A stretch of 64,000 nt of DNA from Terfezia claveryi (lineage: Eukaryota; Ascomycota; Pezizomycetes; Pezizales; Pezizaceae), in NCBI GenBank assembly GCA_015179025.1, contig WHUX01000005.1, forward strand, positions 124,001-188,000, written 5' to 3'. The notes under the pieces were generated by a model. It was not told the DNA's origin and did no database searches. It saw only the letters and a program-made list of their open reading frames with translations. Below, piece after piece: positions 33,965 through 44,594 of the stretch. Every line of letters begins with the position of its first letter. Within the stretch, counting starts at the first letter, position 1. The translations under genes were made by a program, and so were the position numbers.

Positions 33965-34048
33965 CAGCTATTTTATCACCTTTACTGCATAAGCTCGACC
34001 TTTGTCTTTAAACTGACAAGGATCGTTATACACCAGTGGATGCGGTAG
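33965..34048 (+). repeat. Solo terminal repeat of the pogo-like family
   Basis: Contains TTTACTGCATAAGCTCGACC, TTTAAACTGACAAGGATCGT and CCAGTGGATGCGGTA, matching the right-hand ends at 1096-1157, 3438-3503 and 31338-31402. No transposase sequence is next to it. Confidence 0.8.
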
Positions 34049-37000
34049 GTAGCGCAAAACGGATTGCGGGGCTCCGAACGCTCACCCCCTGCAGTTGATA
34101 TCTTGGCCTTAGTAAAATGACAAACTGCTTTGAAATCCATTTTGCAAGCCATCAAGCATGAATATCATCTTTGTTATTAGATATCAATATCAGCGTACTT
34201 GCTGTCCTTTTGACAGTCGTTCGTTTTTCAGTATGCATCGGAGTTTTCGGATGTGTTTGCTTCCGGCCGAATTGCTAGGGAAATTATGACATCAACTTGC
34301 AGCATTCCACGTTAACTCTGGTATATGCACAGGACATGATACCCTACAGTCTTTTGGATGTCATAGGTTTAGTAATATATACAAGGTGAGCTGGTGAAAA
34401 CTTATCTCTAAATAGATTCCCATGGTCAGTCACTTGATATAATTATTAATCCCATAGGCTTGTTAGAACTAGACTCAACAGATTACAGTACTTCCTGCTC
34501 ATGGAGATGCAGTATTGGGCTTTGTATTATCCTCTTGCGACGGACTTGAGTTGTATGATATAGTAGCCCTGTTCCTAGTCTCTAATAATTATATTCTTTC
34601 TGGTAAATGTTATGCACCTTAAATGTTACATGGTATAACATCTTTTGTCCTTTTCTTTCTCGACGAAAGCGAGTTTTAGGTTGAGTATAAATAAACATAT
34701 GGGTCTAAATACATTACACCACGCACCCGGTGGACAGCTGTAGTAATTTGTGAGATAATCTAGTTATCGCTCGGTAATAGACAAATCGGAGTGATTCCAG
34801 GCTCCACCAGGCCAGGAATCCAAAATGAGGGACGGTTGCAATAGTAAGATTTGGCAAAGAGATATATTTATATTGGTGGACAATAGGAAACAAATCATTT
34901 CACATACTTCGTTTATGTTCTTCTAGACGCCTGTTTCTTCGCAGCTTTTCTCTTCTCCACCTCAGAGAGTTCGTCCCAGCGTTTCGTGATACACACCAAG
35001 CCATGAGTTAGCATAGCATAATTACAGCAACTGAAATATTATATGGAGTCTACAGACATATCGCTCAACGCTTCGCAGTTCTCAGTCATAGTCGCCACAT
35101 CGGTAGTCCACAAGCTGCCCGACAAACTCGAAGAGTTGGAGGGTTTGAAATTTAAAATTTAGACCGAATAATGAGGTAACCTGGGAGATTGGTAGATAGA
35201 AGACGGTACGAACGGATTGAAGGCTCCAATCGGGGATCGGCATTACTGGTGGTATCGGTTGAAAGAGGGGGGGGGGGGGGGGGGGGGTTACGCTTGTGTT
35301 AGGCGTTGTTATCAGGTCTCGGTGGTCACAGTCCTTTCATTAACCTTCCGGCCTTTGCTTGATATGAGTTAGATTTCGGCAAGCCGAGTCGCATGTCTCG
35401 GGAGGCTTCCACCCGAACAGGAACAACCCTTTGAGGGTAACGCCTCCGTCCCTCACCTTGACTCACGCACCCAAAAGTAATCCAGGAGTTTAGAATCAAC
35501 ATAAACTGTTGTGTTTTCTAAGCACATTATCTGATCCTTCAGTTAGAGCGATCAGAAATTGAACTTAACGATGGGATTGGTCTAGGCTAGGATCGGGGGC
35601 ACCATGGATCCATGATTACCACCCCAAACATATGTACTGTAACTAGGCTACACTAGCCTTATAATCAGATTCTGCGGTTTATGGGATCGAGCGATCGGCA
35701 CGACCCCTTCTATTAGGGATCGGCCGTATATATAGTACATAGCCAGACATACCAACCAGGCAATTAAAAAAATACAAAACCGATGAAAAAACGTTCCCCA
35801 TACACGTGGATCCCAAGTATGCCACAAACTACGCGAATTCAACGAGGTAGCATCTGTACTTACAATTCCAATGTTGATCAGCCTACTTACAATTTTGTAT
35901 TTGATTGCAAGTTACGATAGGTTGGGCCAGCCTAAGTTTAATTTCTGTGTACCTAAGGACATAATGTATATATCTGGTGGTATCCATCCATGATCTCATA
36001 GTTGTCCTTTCGGCTGGATTTTGGTTGTCAGTGACCTTCTATCCCTTGTGCTGTAGGATTTCTGCTGCCATCCCAGACTATCTCCATCCTACTTAGATTT
36101 ATAACCAACAAAACAGCCTAAATAGCTCAAGACTATTCATCCCATTTTACCCCTCTCCTTCCTTAATCTTTCTTATGCCCCTCTCTCTCCAATTCAACTC
36201 ATTCCTGTTGCCCAAATAGATCGCCAAGTTAGCCCCAGCAACCAACGTCCTACGCTTTGTGTTAGGCAAGGTTATACGTAGGTAGAGAGGTAGGCTGGGT
36301 GGTTAGGAGGGAAGGTGAGAGGAACACAGGACGATACTTTAGAATGGGGCGGGATGAGATAGTTTGTATTCCAAGGACCTTTTTTATGTCTAGCTATTGG
36401 GTTTTATTTTATATCAATGACAATGACATTCTCTGAACGCAACTATAAAGGTATTAACTCATTATACAGATATCTGTATTATCTGCCACACTCAGTACAC
36501 TCAGTATTCCTTACTAAATAACAAGCCATCTATAATTAGTCTAGACCTACAAGCTCATATATCCATCTTAAGTATATGAAGTACCCTAGTAGGTATGTAC
36601 AAGCCCAAAATACATACCTTGTCAACGCCAAGTTCCACTTCAGCGACTCAGGTCATTAGCACAACCCATGTATCTGACCTTCAGCTCACCATTTTGATTT
36701 TTATATATTCAAGTTATGTATACCAATGTCTAATATATATACATTATACGTACTTACTTCGAAAATAAACCCACCAAGTCAAATGTGGCAAATTTATTTT
36801 TGTCAATCATTGATTTCCTATCCCCGCATCCATTCGTGTCAACGGCAACTAAAAAACAAGGCCAACCGAATAATCATTGACAGGTGCCAGCATGATTGTA
36901 TGGCACCAGTATGTAGTACGGATTCTCTTAGGCATTTACGGTTACCTTGAAAATGGTCTACCTAGTCGTATTGTCACTTCATTATTACCCACAAGTGCGG

Positions 37001-38190
37001 TAAAGCTCGGAATTGGGGTTGTTAGTTTATTCATGTATTCAAGTTATGTAAAAGTTGTGGTTAGTGATTAGTACTCGGTTATCGCATTTTTAAAATAAAT
37101 TGAATTAGAGTACCTATGGCAGCACCTGTTATCATGCCCAGACCAATTTATTTGGTGTGGTGCTTAAATCTCTTAAGATACTTCCTAATCTTGCTATGGG
37201 TACTACCACTTTAGGCAAGTACAGCAGTTTTGAGAAGCGACCTGGATACGGTACTAGTTGGTACTAGTCTGCCTGCACAACCTCATCCTTAAGTTTAAGG
37301 CAGCAAAAGCCATTGCAAGCAGACTAGCAAAAGCCCTGAGCAAGGACAGGTGTTGCTTTGTATTCTAGTAGAGCAAGCTTAAATAAGATATTGATCATAT
37401 TTTTATATCTACGTTCCTGTCTCAAATCAATTCAGAATTCAAATCAAACGACGGTCAATATCCGCACTGGCGAGCAATTGATTTTTCTGATATCGACGGT
37501 TATCGGAGCCCGGGGACGACGTCAAGGCTGTCGTAACCTATCCGCGTGTCTGGTTGGCACGCACTGGAGCCAAAATAACAAACCAATCCCACAAGCTCAT
37601 CTTAATTCCCATGGCACGGCCACACATCTCATCTCAGATGCATGCATATCTTGCCCTCTTCTGGCCTAACTGCAATACACAAGCCACGCTGCGCCATGTC
37701 TCTCTGCTAGTGTTACGTTGCCCACCGCATGGGGATACGCACCATCGGCACCCAACATAGAAAAAAAACCAAAGCAGCAAGGACCTCAGCCACTGCAATT
37801 TCCCAGTGCCCTTTCACTACCAACCCTCTGACCCCGGCCTGTCAAACTTCCAGCAAAACCTCCACAAGTGGGCTGGGGACAGGGGAAGCCAGCATTTCAG
37901 CTTGTTTCCTTTCTCTCAAAGCCCCGTGAAGATATTCAAGACTAGATAATCTTTTTCCTACTTACAATCCTTACCTTGGTCCTTGGAAAAGCTAAGCATT
38001 CTCTTGACAATCACGGTGCCGTCGTTCGGCATCTGTCTCTGTGTCTCTGTTTCTATTCCTTCCTTTTTCTTCTTCAACTGCTGGGTTCCTCTGATCTTAT
38101 CTCTGGCAATCTCTCCTAACTTGTACAGTCGCCTGGAGGATCCCGTTCAGCCTCCAGTTTCAAGAATTGTTTTGCCACGATACCGCAATC
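34049..38190. other. Long gene-poor region
   Basis: About 4 kb with no secure gene. A run of 19 G is at 35269-35287. A possible small minus-strand coding remnant is at 34920-35110 (see findings). Frames at 35648, 36726 and 37358-37929 lack motifs. The last about 400 nt, C/T-rich, is probably the promoter and leader of the SUR1-like gene. Confidence 0.4.
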
Positions 38191-39425
38191 ATGCGTCGTG
38201 GAATGATAATATTCTTGGTGTTCAACCTAGTACTGCTTGGATTCATCCTCAACAGTGTCTTCACACTCATCACATTATTGTTTGAAGACTGTACTGCGGA
38301 TGCGATTCGGCCTTATGACATTCCCGCGCCTAGTTCGGACTTGATAGATCAAAGGCCGAAATTAATACCTAAAATAATACATCAAACTTGGCGAAACGAG
38401 ACAATTCCTGAAAAATGGTCGGAGGCTCAGCAGAGTTGTATCACGATTCATCCGGACTATGAGTATAAGGTATGATCTCACTTGGAAACGTTGAAGGGTG
38501 TGAACGTCGCATGAGGGATTAGTTGTCTTGTGTGTGTACTGATACAACATGTTTATAGCTATGGACGGACGAAAGATCCCGAGAGTTCATTGCAACAGAA
38601 TACCCATGGTTTCTGGAGACTTTCGATAACTACCCTTACCCGATCATGCGTGCTGATGCAATTCGGTACTTCGTTCTGGCACACTTTGGAGGAATCTATG
38701 TGGACATGGATGACGTAAGTCATATTATGGATTTACAATTTACAATTCTAAATTATGGTGTTAGGGATGCAACCGCCGTCTTGACCCTCTCTTGTCATAT
38801 AGTGCCTGGGTTAGGAAAACCAAACCAACTGGAATCTCGAACGATGCGATGGGATCTACTCCACAACATCCTTTCTTCCTCCAGGTCATTGAGAGCCTGC
38901 AGAGCTATAACCGCAACTGGAGGGTTCCCTATATCACTGTGATGTACTCCACTGGACCCCTATTCTTGAGTGTCATCTGGAAGGAGTACATACGATGGGG
39001 AACTTCTGAGGAAGGCAGGGTCAGGATTTTGATGCCGGATGAGTATGTCTCTATTCTTGGTTAATTTGACCATATTCTGACTGCTCGTCTACTGTAGGTA
39101 CATCAAAAAGCCGTGGAGTTTTTTCACCTACCACAAGGGATCATCATGGCACAACGAAGATGCTCAGGCAATTTTCTGGGTAGGAATGAACATCTAATCT
39201 AGGGTCTTAGCCGCCTGCTAATCTCTTACTTAGATGGGTCAACACTGGATTCTCCTCACCGTTTCCGGTGTCATCCTTGCCGCTTTACTATACATCGTCG
39301 GCTTTACCGTGGCGCGAAAATCACACATTTCGTTCCCTCCACAGTTCTTCGTAAATCTTTTCAGGAGAGACGGGTATACTGCCCTGAAGAAAAAGGACGA
39401 CGAAGAGAAGACTGTGGAGGTTTAA
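38191..39425 (+). CDS. SUR1: Mannosyl-inositolphosphoceramide synthase catalytic subunit (SUR1/CSH1-like)
   Basis: Transfers mannose from GDP-mannose to inositol phosphorylceramide in the Golgi lumen. Exons 38191-38469, 38559-38714, 38765-39042, 39098-39179 and 39234-39425 give 328 aa. Residues 4-28 (GMIIFLVFNLVLLGFILNSV) form a signal anchor. KLIPKIIHQTWRNETIPEKW opens the glycosyltransferase sugar-binding DXD domain. Exon 2 carries IMRADAIRYFVLAHFGGIYV followed by DMDDGC, the metal-binding DXD. HPFFLQVI, YSTGPLFLSVIWKEY and SSWHNEDAQAIFW are strongly conserved in Sur1/Csh1. A second membrane segment (ILLTVSGVILAALLYIVGF) near residues 270-290 is typical of the filamentous-fungus form. The start at 38191 (MRRGM) was preferred over the in-frame ATG at 38167. 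It depends on the GDP-mannose brought in by VRG4. Confidence 0.93.
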
Positions 39426-40111
39426 CCCTTCGAAGCGGATGGTTGTTTTAGTACCCATTTTCAAGTTTACGATTGTAATATATAGTAGGGGCTCTCCCTG
39501 GCCTTTAACTTTTCTTCTTTCTTGCCGCCAGGAGGACAGTGCGCCTTGGCTGGGGCGTGTCTTTGAGATGTGAGATTGGTTGAGCTCTTAATGTTAATAC
39601 ATGTAATGATGCGATGATCAAAGGAAGAAGCCGGGAGTTTCTAGAAATTAACAAAAGAAAAGGGGCACGAGGGATTGTATCCTGCCTCGCTACGCACTAA
39701 TAATTTTTTCTTTTGAGGAATTCTAGTTGTGTGTGAGAGATTTCCTTTTGTTTCGAGTCCAGGTTGAGAGGGTAGTTTAGGAGTTCGTTTTGGTTTTCTT
39801 GTTTACATTTCTTCACACTTCGATTTCGTCTGGCCTGCGTTTGTTGAACGAGCGTCGAGCATGGTTTAATATTGGAATATGTGGTTCAGAAATTAGTGTT
39901 AATAGATTTATGAGTTGGATTTTTGGTATACAGTACATAAAGGAATTTGTCGTTCCATCATGTCTATGGGAAACCAAAAATATCTTATATAAAATAGTTT
40001 TATTACAAGGATGCATGCATCTATGTGGATTTGTAGTCAATAGGTTCAAAATAGCAAACCCTCTGGGCCTCAAACCGCTCCCCACGTACAACTACAGTCT
40101 CCAAAGAAATC
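39426..40111. other. Convergent 3' region
   Basis: Lies between the SUR1-like gene and the small minus-strand gene. A plus frame at 39790-40239 has no family motif and overlaps the real gene on the opposite strand. Confidence 0.4.
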
Positions 40112-40797
40112 CTAAGCCTTCGTCTGTTCCTTCACCTCCACTGGACCTACAAATTCCGGCGCCAACTTCTCCAGCTCCTCCGGATCATCCCAGATACCTG
40201 TTGCCTGGCTCAATGCCTCTGCCCTCCTTTCCATTCTAATCCGGGCCTCGTATTGGCGGAGACGACGGTCTGCTTCGACCATGCCGCCGATTGTGACGGG
40301 ACACATGAAGAGGTAGACTTTGAACTGGAGGGGTGTTAGAGCGATTAAAATAGGGGGCGGGTTATCCGGAAAAGATTCACTGTACCTGGGGAGTGAGGTT
40401 CCGGAAGATTGGGGAGAATCTGTATGCTACAAGACCGCCGAGGGCACTGTAGATGCTCCACTAGGAGAGTAGTTAGTATCGTTTCAGGCCATGGAAATTA
40501 AAGTTGAAAAAACTCGGCCTCAAAATGTACAGGAGGAAAAGTAAAGGGTATATTTGTGATCGTATAGCTAACAGTGATGTCATAGAAAATTGAAGTGATA
40601 TTTAATGGGTATATAAATCTCAGTCCTGCCTACTAAACCCCCCCCCCCCACCCAACCAAACACACACACATTAAACTCACCTTCAAACACCCAATCAATC
40701 CCCCCCACATAGCGATGTTAGCTGCCTCATCCGCACTCCCTCCCCGTAGATCGCGGTGACTTATTGATGCATCGGCTTGCCGGGACGGTGACGGCAT
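40112..40797 (-). CDS. Small conserved fungal membrane protein, function unknown
   Basis: Three exons, 40797-40681, 40460-40386 and 40324-40112, join in frame to 134 aa: MPSPSRQADASISHRDLRGG, then AANIAMWGGLIGCLK, WSIYSALGGLVAYRFSPIFR, NLTPQFKVYLFMCPVTIGGM, VEADRRLRQYEARIRMERRA and an acidic tail. Two short hydrophobic helices (about 27-58 and 65-80) are followed by a charged, probably coiled-coil, segment. This layout is familiar from small uncharacterised ascomycete proteins that I believe to be mitochondrial, but I cannot name it. All splice sites are GT..AG and the frame is consistent, so I consider the gene real. It lies tail to tail with the SUR1-like gene and is in the same orientation as COG1. 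Confidence 0.75.
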
Positions 40798-41052
40798 ACT
40801 AGTGGCTGTGCGGAAGCTTATCTAGGTGGTTATATTTGAACATGGCACTCAAATGAGGAGAGGTCAAGGATCCAAGAGTCATGTGATGCCGATGGGGAAT
40901 ACTTACAGATGAATTTTTGGGATCAGCTCAGGTGGGCATCATGTGATCTGTGACAGTTACCCTCAATTTTTGAATTGACTATTATATCACTAGGTATAAA
41001 GTTAACAACTACGATACTCCTCAGCTATCCGACGTCCAAAACCGTAACAATG

Positions 41053-43809
41053 CTATGTAAGTAATGAAAAAAGCAATGACGTCCTCTTCCAATACTCTCC
41101 CGCACTAGCTTCTATCCTCTGAACCTCTTCATCGTTCAACACTCCAAACCGACCCTACCGTCAAGGGTTAGCCCCATATCTATAAGCTACCAGGCGGGGG
41201 CAATGCCTACCTGCAATTGTAAAACGTTGTCCTCTGATGTCGCTGAGTCTTTCGGCAAGGCGTATTTCAAAATATAGGTTAGATCGTAAAGCAGCTGTGT
41301 TACGTGTGACGAGGTAATTACTGGGCATTCGGCAGGTGCTGAATCAGATTGAACGGTAACCGGTGCTTTGACTTCCGCCTTCAGTTCATTAGGGACAGTT
41401 AATGCTCCTCCTTCCGCTACTGCAAGATTTTCACCATCTTCAGCTTTGGGTTGTTCACCCACTTTGACCTCGGCTTTAGTATTCTCTCCTGTCTGCGCCG
41501 CGGTATTATCACTAGCGCAAGCCTCCGTATTATCGGCACCTGTATCCCCATTCTTCGGACTTTCCTTCATCTCCCTGCCATCTATCTCTTGTCCTACAAT
41601 TACCCAAACCTCATCCCTCACCATTCTTCTGAGACATTGTACTGTTGCTGGAGTCCATATATCACTACCAGCCTTTCCCATCACTAGGACCAACTCATGT
41701 AGAAACTTGAATACATCTGGTGATGGCTGAGTAGGTAATGGGCGAGGGGCGCCTTCCCATAGTGGTACAGAAGGACACGCCTTTTCCCATTTGCGCTTGC
41801 GAAGAGCCCACCGAAAGAGCGATAGCGCCTGCATACTGGATCCAATGGAAACTAAAGATTGGAGCCGAATGATAAGTGATTTCGCAAACCATCGAAGACC
41901 GATTATCTCACCCGATACAGCTGAGCGTGGCGGATTCTGCCTCAAATGACGGATACTTCTCAGAAGGAATATTGCGCGAGTTGTGACCTCTTCTTGAGTG
42001 GCCTTCTCCTCAAATTCACGCACAAGAGCCTCTAACCGTCCTTCCAAGGCTTTGTAGGCATTCTCTAGGCTCCTACAAAGGGCTTTTAGTAATCTCGCAG
42101 AATCCTCAACTGCGTCTTGAGCGTTATCAGAACCAAGCCCGAATTCATCATCGTCGAATTCATCTAGTTTCTCTGTTTTTGCAATCCCCTTGACAAGCCC
42201 GAAGCTCTGAACTATGGATTTGCTCCATAGCCGGGTTTCGTGGATGATAGATTTGACGGAAGTGTCATGACCTGCAATGGTTGCTTTGACAGTTCGTCGG
42301 AAAAGGGCTGCACCGTTTGAAAGCGACATGCCTAACAAGGCATCGGACCAGAGACTAGTGACATCTGCGTTTGTCTCCTTTGGCTCTATTGCCAACTTCT
42401 CAATTTTCTCTCCCAGCCGGTTTAGTTTATCTGCATTGGCGTTAAGTAGCTCTACCAGTCTCTCATTGAGCTGCTCTCGGAGCTTTCGCCTAGGCTCTTC
42501 GCTCCCTATAACCACATGCAGCAATTTGGACTTACTGCCATTCAAGGAATCGAGTATTTCGTTCCTCAGGTCCACAATAAACCCAATATCTTTTATGTCC
42601 TTGAGAGCTTGTTTGACACTCCAATTAAGGGCATCAAGTTCTCGACTCGCCCAGCTCTTCACAGAATCATTCACTTTGCTCCTCTCTAGCTCGTCGTGCC
42701 TGACCCATGGTACAAACCCCCTGATATCCTCCGGCAACCACCGCTCATTTATTTCGAGATTCAACCCGGTGGTAGCCCTCAGCTCAGTGACGTCAAAGAG
42801 TGGCTTGGATTTTAATTGGTGCAGCGCCTCAGAAATTTTCTTGGGGAATACTTCCTCGGTATATTGTAGCGTACTGTGGAAAATTTTCAGGGCACTGTGA
42901 ATTGCTGTTGAATTGAGACTGCTGGGATCTAGGGTAGCAGATATGGCTTTCGACCGCATATTCAGGAAATGCCTCAAGAGATCTGCAGGTGAAGAAGTTT
43001 TAACCAGTGCTAATGCACACAGGCTCTCAACCAGAGTGTTTGTGGGAAGATCTGTCATCCACAATATGTGGTCAATATGCCGGAGCAGGGAGGCCCGGAG
43101 GCTCGTCATCTGGTCCCGAAGGGATATGATAATCGGAAATGTTGTAGTCTCCTAATATCATGTGAGTCCATATTCTTTATATTTGAAAGTGGACCTCGGG
43201 ACAACCTTTTCTTGCAGTGACTTCAAAACCAGTCTCAATATCACAAATATCCTAGTTGCCAGTAAACAGGGGCCATTCCGATGAAGCAGCCTCGACAATT
43301 CTGTTGAACACCCCTGCAGTACTGCAGTTTGTGCAACGAACATACACTTCTCTCGATCTAAACTGATTGCCCGTAGGTCAGTCTTTTCCTCTACGTGGGA
43401 CGAAAGGTATACAGACTTCTTCCCATAATCCTCTCCTGGTACAGCTTTACATTCCTGGCTTTCTTCTCCATGAGCCGATAATTACAATTCCTCGAAGCGT
43501 CTGCCAAATTGCTTTCTACCTTCTGCATAGTGTCGTCCATTTCAATGATCTTATTCGCCGTATGTAGCAAATCGCGATAACTCTCCCTGATCGAATCATC
43601 AGCTATTGTGTTTCTCATTGCCAGGGAGCTTCTGGCTCCTAGTCAAGAGGTTATACCTACCCTACAAGTGTCCTGAGCTTCTCTCTATTCACCCCGAGGT
43701 CATTTTGGATTTGTTTTTGAATCGCTCGGACTTGAGGGATGGTATAATGCTCGAATGCCTCCTCCCAATTTATTAGAGTTTTGGCGTCCGGTGGTGCTGG
43801 GGTCGCCAT
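41053..43809 (-). CDS. COG1: Conserved oligomeric Golgi complex subunit 1
   Basis: Subunit of lobe A of the COG tether, which captures retrograde vesicles at the Golgi and so keeps glycosyltransferases in place. Five exons (43809-43661, 43586-43413, 43362-43206, 43151-41211, 41154-41053) give 840 aa. The N-terminus has the Vps51/COG1 signature: NWEEAFEHYTIPQVRAIQKQ, EKLRTLVGESYRDLLHTANK and IIEMDDTMQKVESNLADAS. Then come MFVAQTAVLQGCSTELSRLL and LETTTF...SLRDQMTSLRASLLRHID-type heptads. The extreme C-terminus, encoded by the small last exon, is ASAGEYWKRTSLLFSLLT, the expected COG1 end. The 50-nt intron 2 (43363-43412) was chosen because it alone connects the frames. The donor of intron 3 is GTTGTC, slightly unusual. 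Residues about 645-730 are an acidic low-complexity insert. Confidence 0.93.
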
Positions 43810-44047
43810 TTCTTCTGAAGCACTTCGACGTTCGTGAGTTTGCCCCCCCCTCAAAAAAAAAAACTTCGACGTTCGTGTATGAACCCTGGTATCGGTTGTG
43901 GTTTAGTTATGAAGAAGCTTCATTGAAGCTTATATTTTGAGCCTCACCATTTTAGCTTTCCAACACCCTAGTATATTTCTGTGCAAGCTAAATAAACTCT
44001 CCACCAACCTCACCACCGCTATATATCAAGTCTCAATTCACATCAAT
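43810..44047. promoter_or_regulatory. Divergent promoter of COG1 and URM1
   Basis: 238 nt separate the two start codons. The region contains a 15-bp direct repeat (ACTTCGACGTTCGTG) at 43822-43836 and 43863-43877, flanking a C8 tract and an A11 tract. Part of the first copy overlaps the likely COG1 leader. Confidence 0.6.
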
Positions 44048-44594
44048 ATGGCGACCGACACAGTCCCAATAGTTGTCCAATTCTCGTATGTATATGTGCA
44101 ACCTTAAAATTTAACGGGATTCCCATTGCTAACGTGGGAATATATTCTTGTGAAAATCTAGTGGTGGTCTTGAGCTCATGTTCAACAACAAAAACTTTTA
44201 TGAAATACGGCTTCCATCCAAGGTGCCCGGGACCTCCGAGTCCGCAAATATAAAATATCTCCTCAAATATCTTTGTGATGAGCTCATGACGGATACCCGG
44301 AAAGAACTCTTTGTATTAGATGATGCAATGTACGAATTTTATTCATTACTTCATTTCCTTCAATCTCCGCCGATGGTCCTGTCCTGCCACATACATATTC
44401 ATAGGGCCCATCATCACCATGTTCTTGTATACCCCCACTTCTCATTCCTCAACAACATCTAACTCTGCCGCACTAGCCGTGCCGGTGTCCTGGTCCTGAT
44501 CAATGATACGGACTGGCAACTAGAAGGCGAAGAGGAATATACCCTCCAACCCCTGGACAAGATTCTCTTTGTATCGACTCTTCATGGCGGGTAA
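44048..44594 (+). CDS. URM1: Ubiquitin-related modifier 1
   Basis: Beta-grasp protein that serves both as sulphur carrier for 2-thiolation of cytosolic tRNA wobble uridines and as a conjugated modifier. Exons 44048-44085, 44162-44329 and 44477-44594 give 107 aa. Family blocks are [42 protein letters not shown] and [20 protein letters not shown], ending [13 protein letters not shown]. The C-terminal Gly-Gly is the residue pair activated by Uba4. The middle intron (147 nt) splits the codon before RAGVLVL. Eight extra residues in the loop before NIKYLL make it slightly longer than the yeast protein. Together with MTO1, the window thus encodes two separate tRNA-wobble-uridine pathways, one cytosolic and one mitochondrial. 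Confidence 0.95.

Noticed and set aside
43380..43450. Apparent frameshift in COG1
   Set aside because: A 50-nt intron (43363-43412) with GTATAC donor, CTGAC branch site and CAG acceptor joins the frames exactly.
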